Shown here piece by piece: positions 20,404 through 20,489 of a stretch of 20,489 nt of DNA. Location of the stretch: the IMG/VR virus record IMGVR_UViG_3300014839_000053, positions 1 to 20,489 of that record. One strand, given 5' to 3'. This DNA comes from a virus. The position numbers and the translations under genes were made by a program. The notes beneath the pieces are model-generated. The model saw only the letters and a program-made list of their open reading frames with translations, made no database searches and was not told the origin of the DNA. Position 1 is the first letter of the stretch. Each line of letters opens with the position of its first letter.

Positions 20404-20489
20404 ATGACGGAAAATACATTACAGAAACATACGAACAACTTGCCGGCACAACTGCCAAAGAGTGATGTTGAAACATATATCATGTCAGC
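20404..20489 (+). CDS. Partial early gene at the right edge
   Basis: The first 28 codons are visible, MTENTLQKHTNNLPAQLPKS and then DVETYIMS, running off the window. TTAAAGGAG lies 8 bases before the ATG, the same ribosome site used by its neighbours. The short sequence cannot identify a function. The start of annealing-type recombinases (RecT/Bet) is one thing worth testing, given the DUF932-like gene nearby, but this is a guess. Confidence 0.6.
   Translation, partial: MTENTLQKHTNNLPAQLPKSDVETYIMS

Noticed and set aside
20247-20465. A 72-codon plus-strand frame overlapping the end of the 107-aa gene and the last partial gene
   Set aside because: It lacks a ribosome site and lies across two genes with good sites in other frames.
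1-20489. CRISPR arrays, insertion sequences, integrase or attachment sites
   Set aside because: No regularly spaced repeats, terminal inverted repeats with a transposase, or recombinase motifs were seen.

Overview
The window looks like the middle of a tailed double-stranded DNA phage genome, or a prophage of one. Two gene blocks are transcribed away from each other from a spacer at about 14.67-15.06 kb. The minus-strand block (14.6 kb down to base 1) is a packaging, head and tail-hub operon. The plus-strand block (15.06 kb to the right end) is a set of mostly tiny genes of unknown function, which I read as the early region. I see no integrase, lysogeny switch, polymerase, rRNA, tRNA or CRISPR array, and the host cannot be named from this sequence.

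Minus strand, in transcription order. A near-consensus promoter (TTGACA, 17 bases, TACGAT) starts the block. It is followed by a 67-aa and a 52-aa protein, the large terminase, a 53-aa membrane protein, a 178-aa helix-turn-helix protein, a 119-aa membrane protein, a 119-aa unknown, a 60-aa DNA-binding candidate and a 76-aa beta-rich protein. A second promoter (10616-10644) then leads into a zinc-ribbon protein, portal, a 14-aa basic peptide, a Pro/Gln-rich protein, a 227-aa structural protein, 84-aa and 55-aa proteins, a coiled-coil scaffold candidate, a 188-aa structural protein, the major capsid protein, a decoration-like protein, a coiled-coil protein, a head-tail adaptor, a 692-aa hub, a fibre-like protein and a partial protein running off the left edge. 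Most genes overlap or abut and have strong Shine-Dalgarno sites. The order portal, scaffold, coat, adaptor, gp10-like hub, with no tail tube or tape measure inside the window, fits a short-tailed (P22-like architecture) virion. A longer tail module beyond the left edge cannot be excluded.

Plus strand: about twelve genes of 39-366 aa, nearly all preceded by the same ribosome site (AAAGGAGAAA-type). One is DUF932-like (18069-19169). Unlike the compact structural block, several early genes are separated by 90-290-base spacers that fold into strong nested hairpins ending just before the next ribosome site. One spacer begins with a 7-codon reading frame that has its own AGGAGG site.

Most worth following up: (1) the family of structured RNA spacers in the early region, especially 15540-15754; (2) two protein modules each shared between neighbouring virion proteins, one in the 188-aa protein and the hub, the other in the adaptor and the hub; (3) a 14-aa Lys/Arg/Gly peptide gene with an excellent ribosome site, next to a 14-bp hairpin between portal and head genes; (4) the divergent spacer, with its promoter almost on top of the start codon and an unexplained open Gly/Arg-rich frame.
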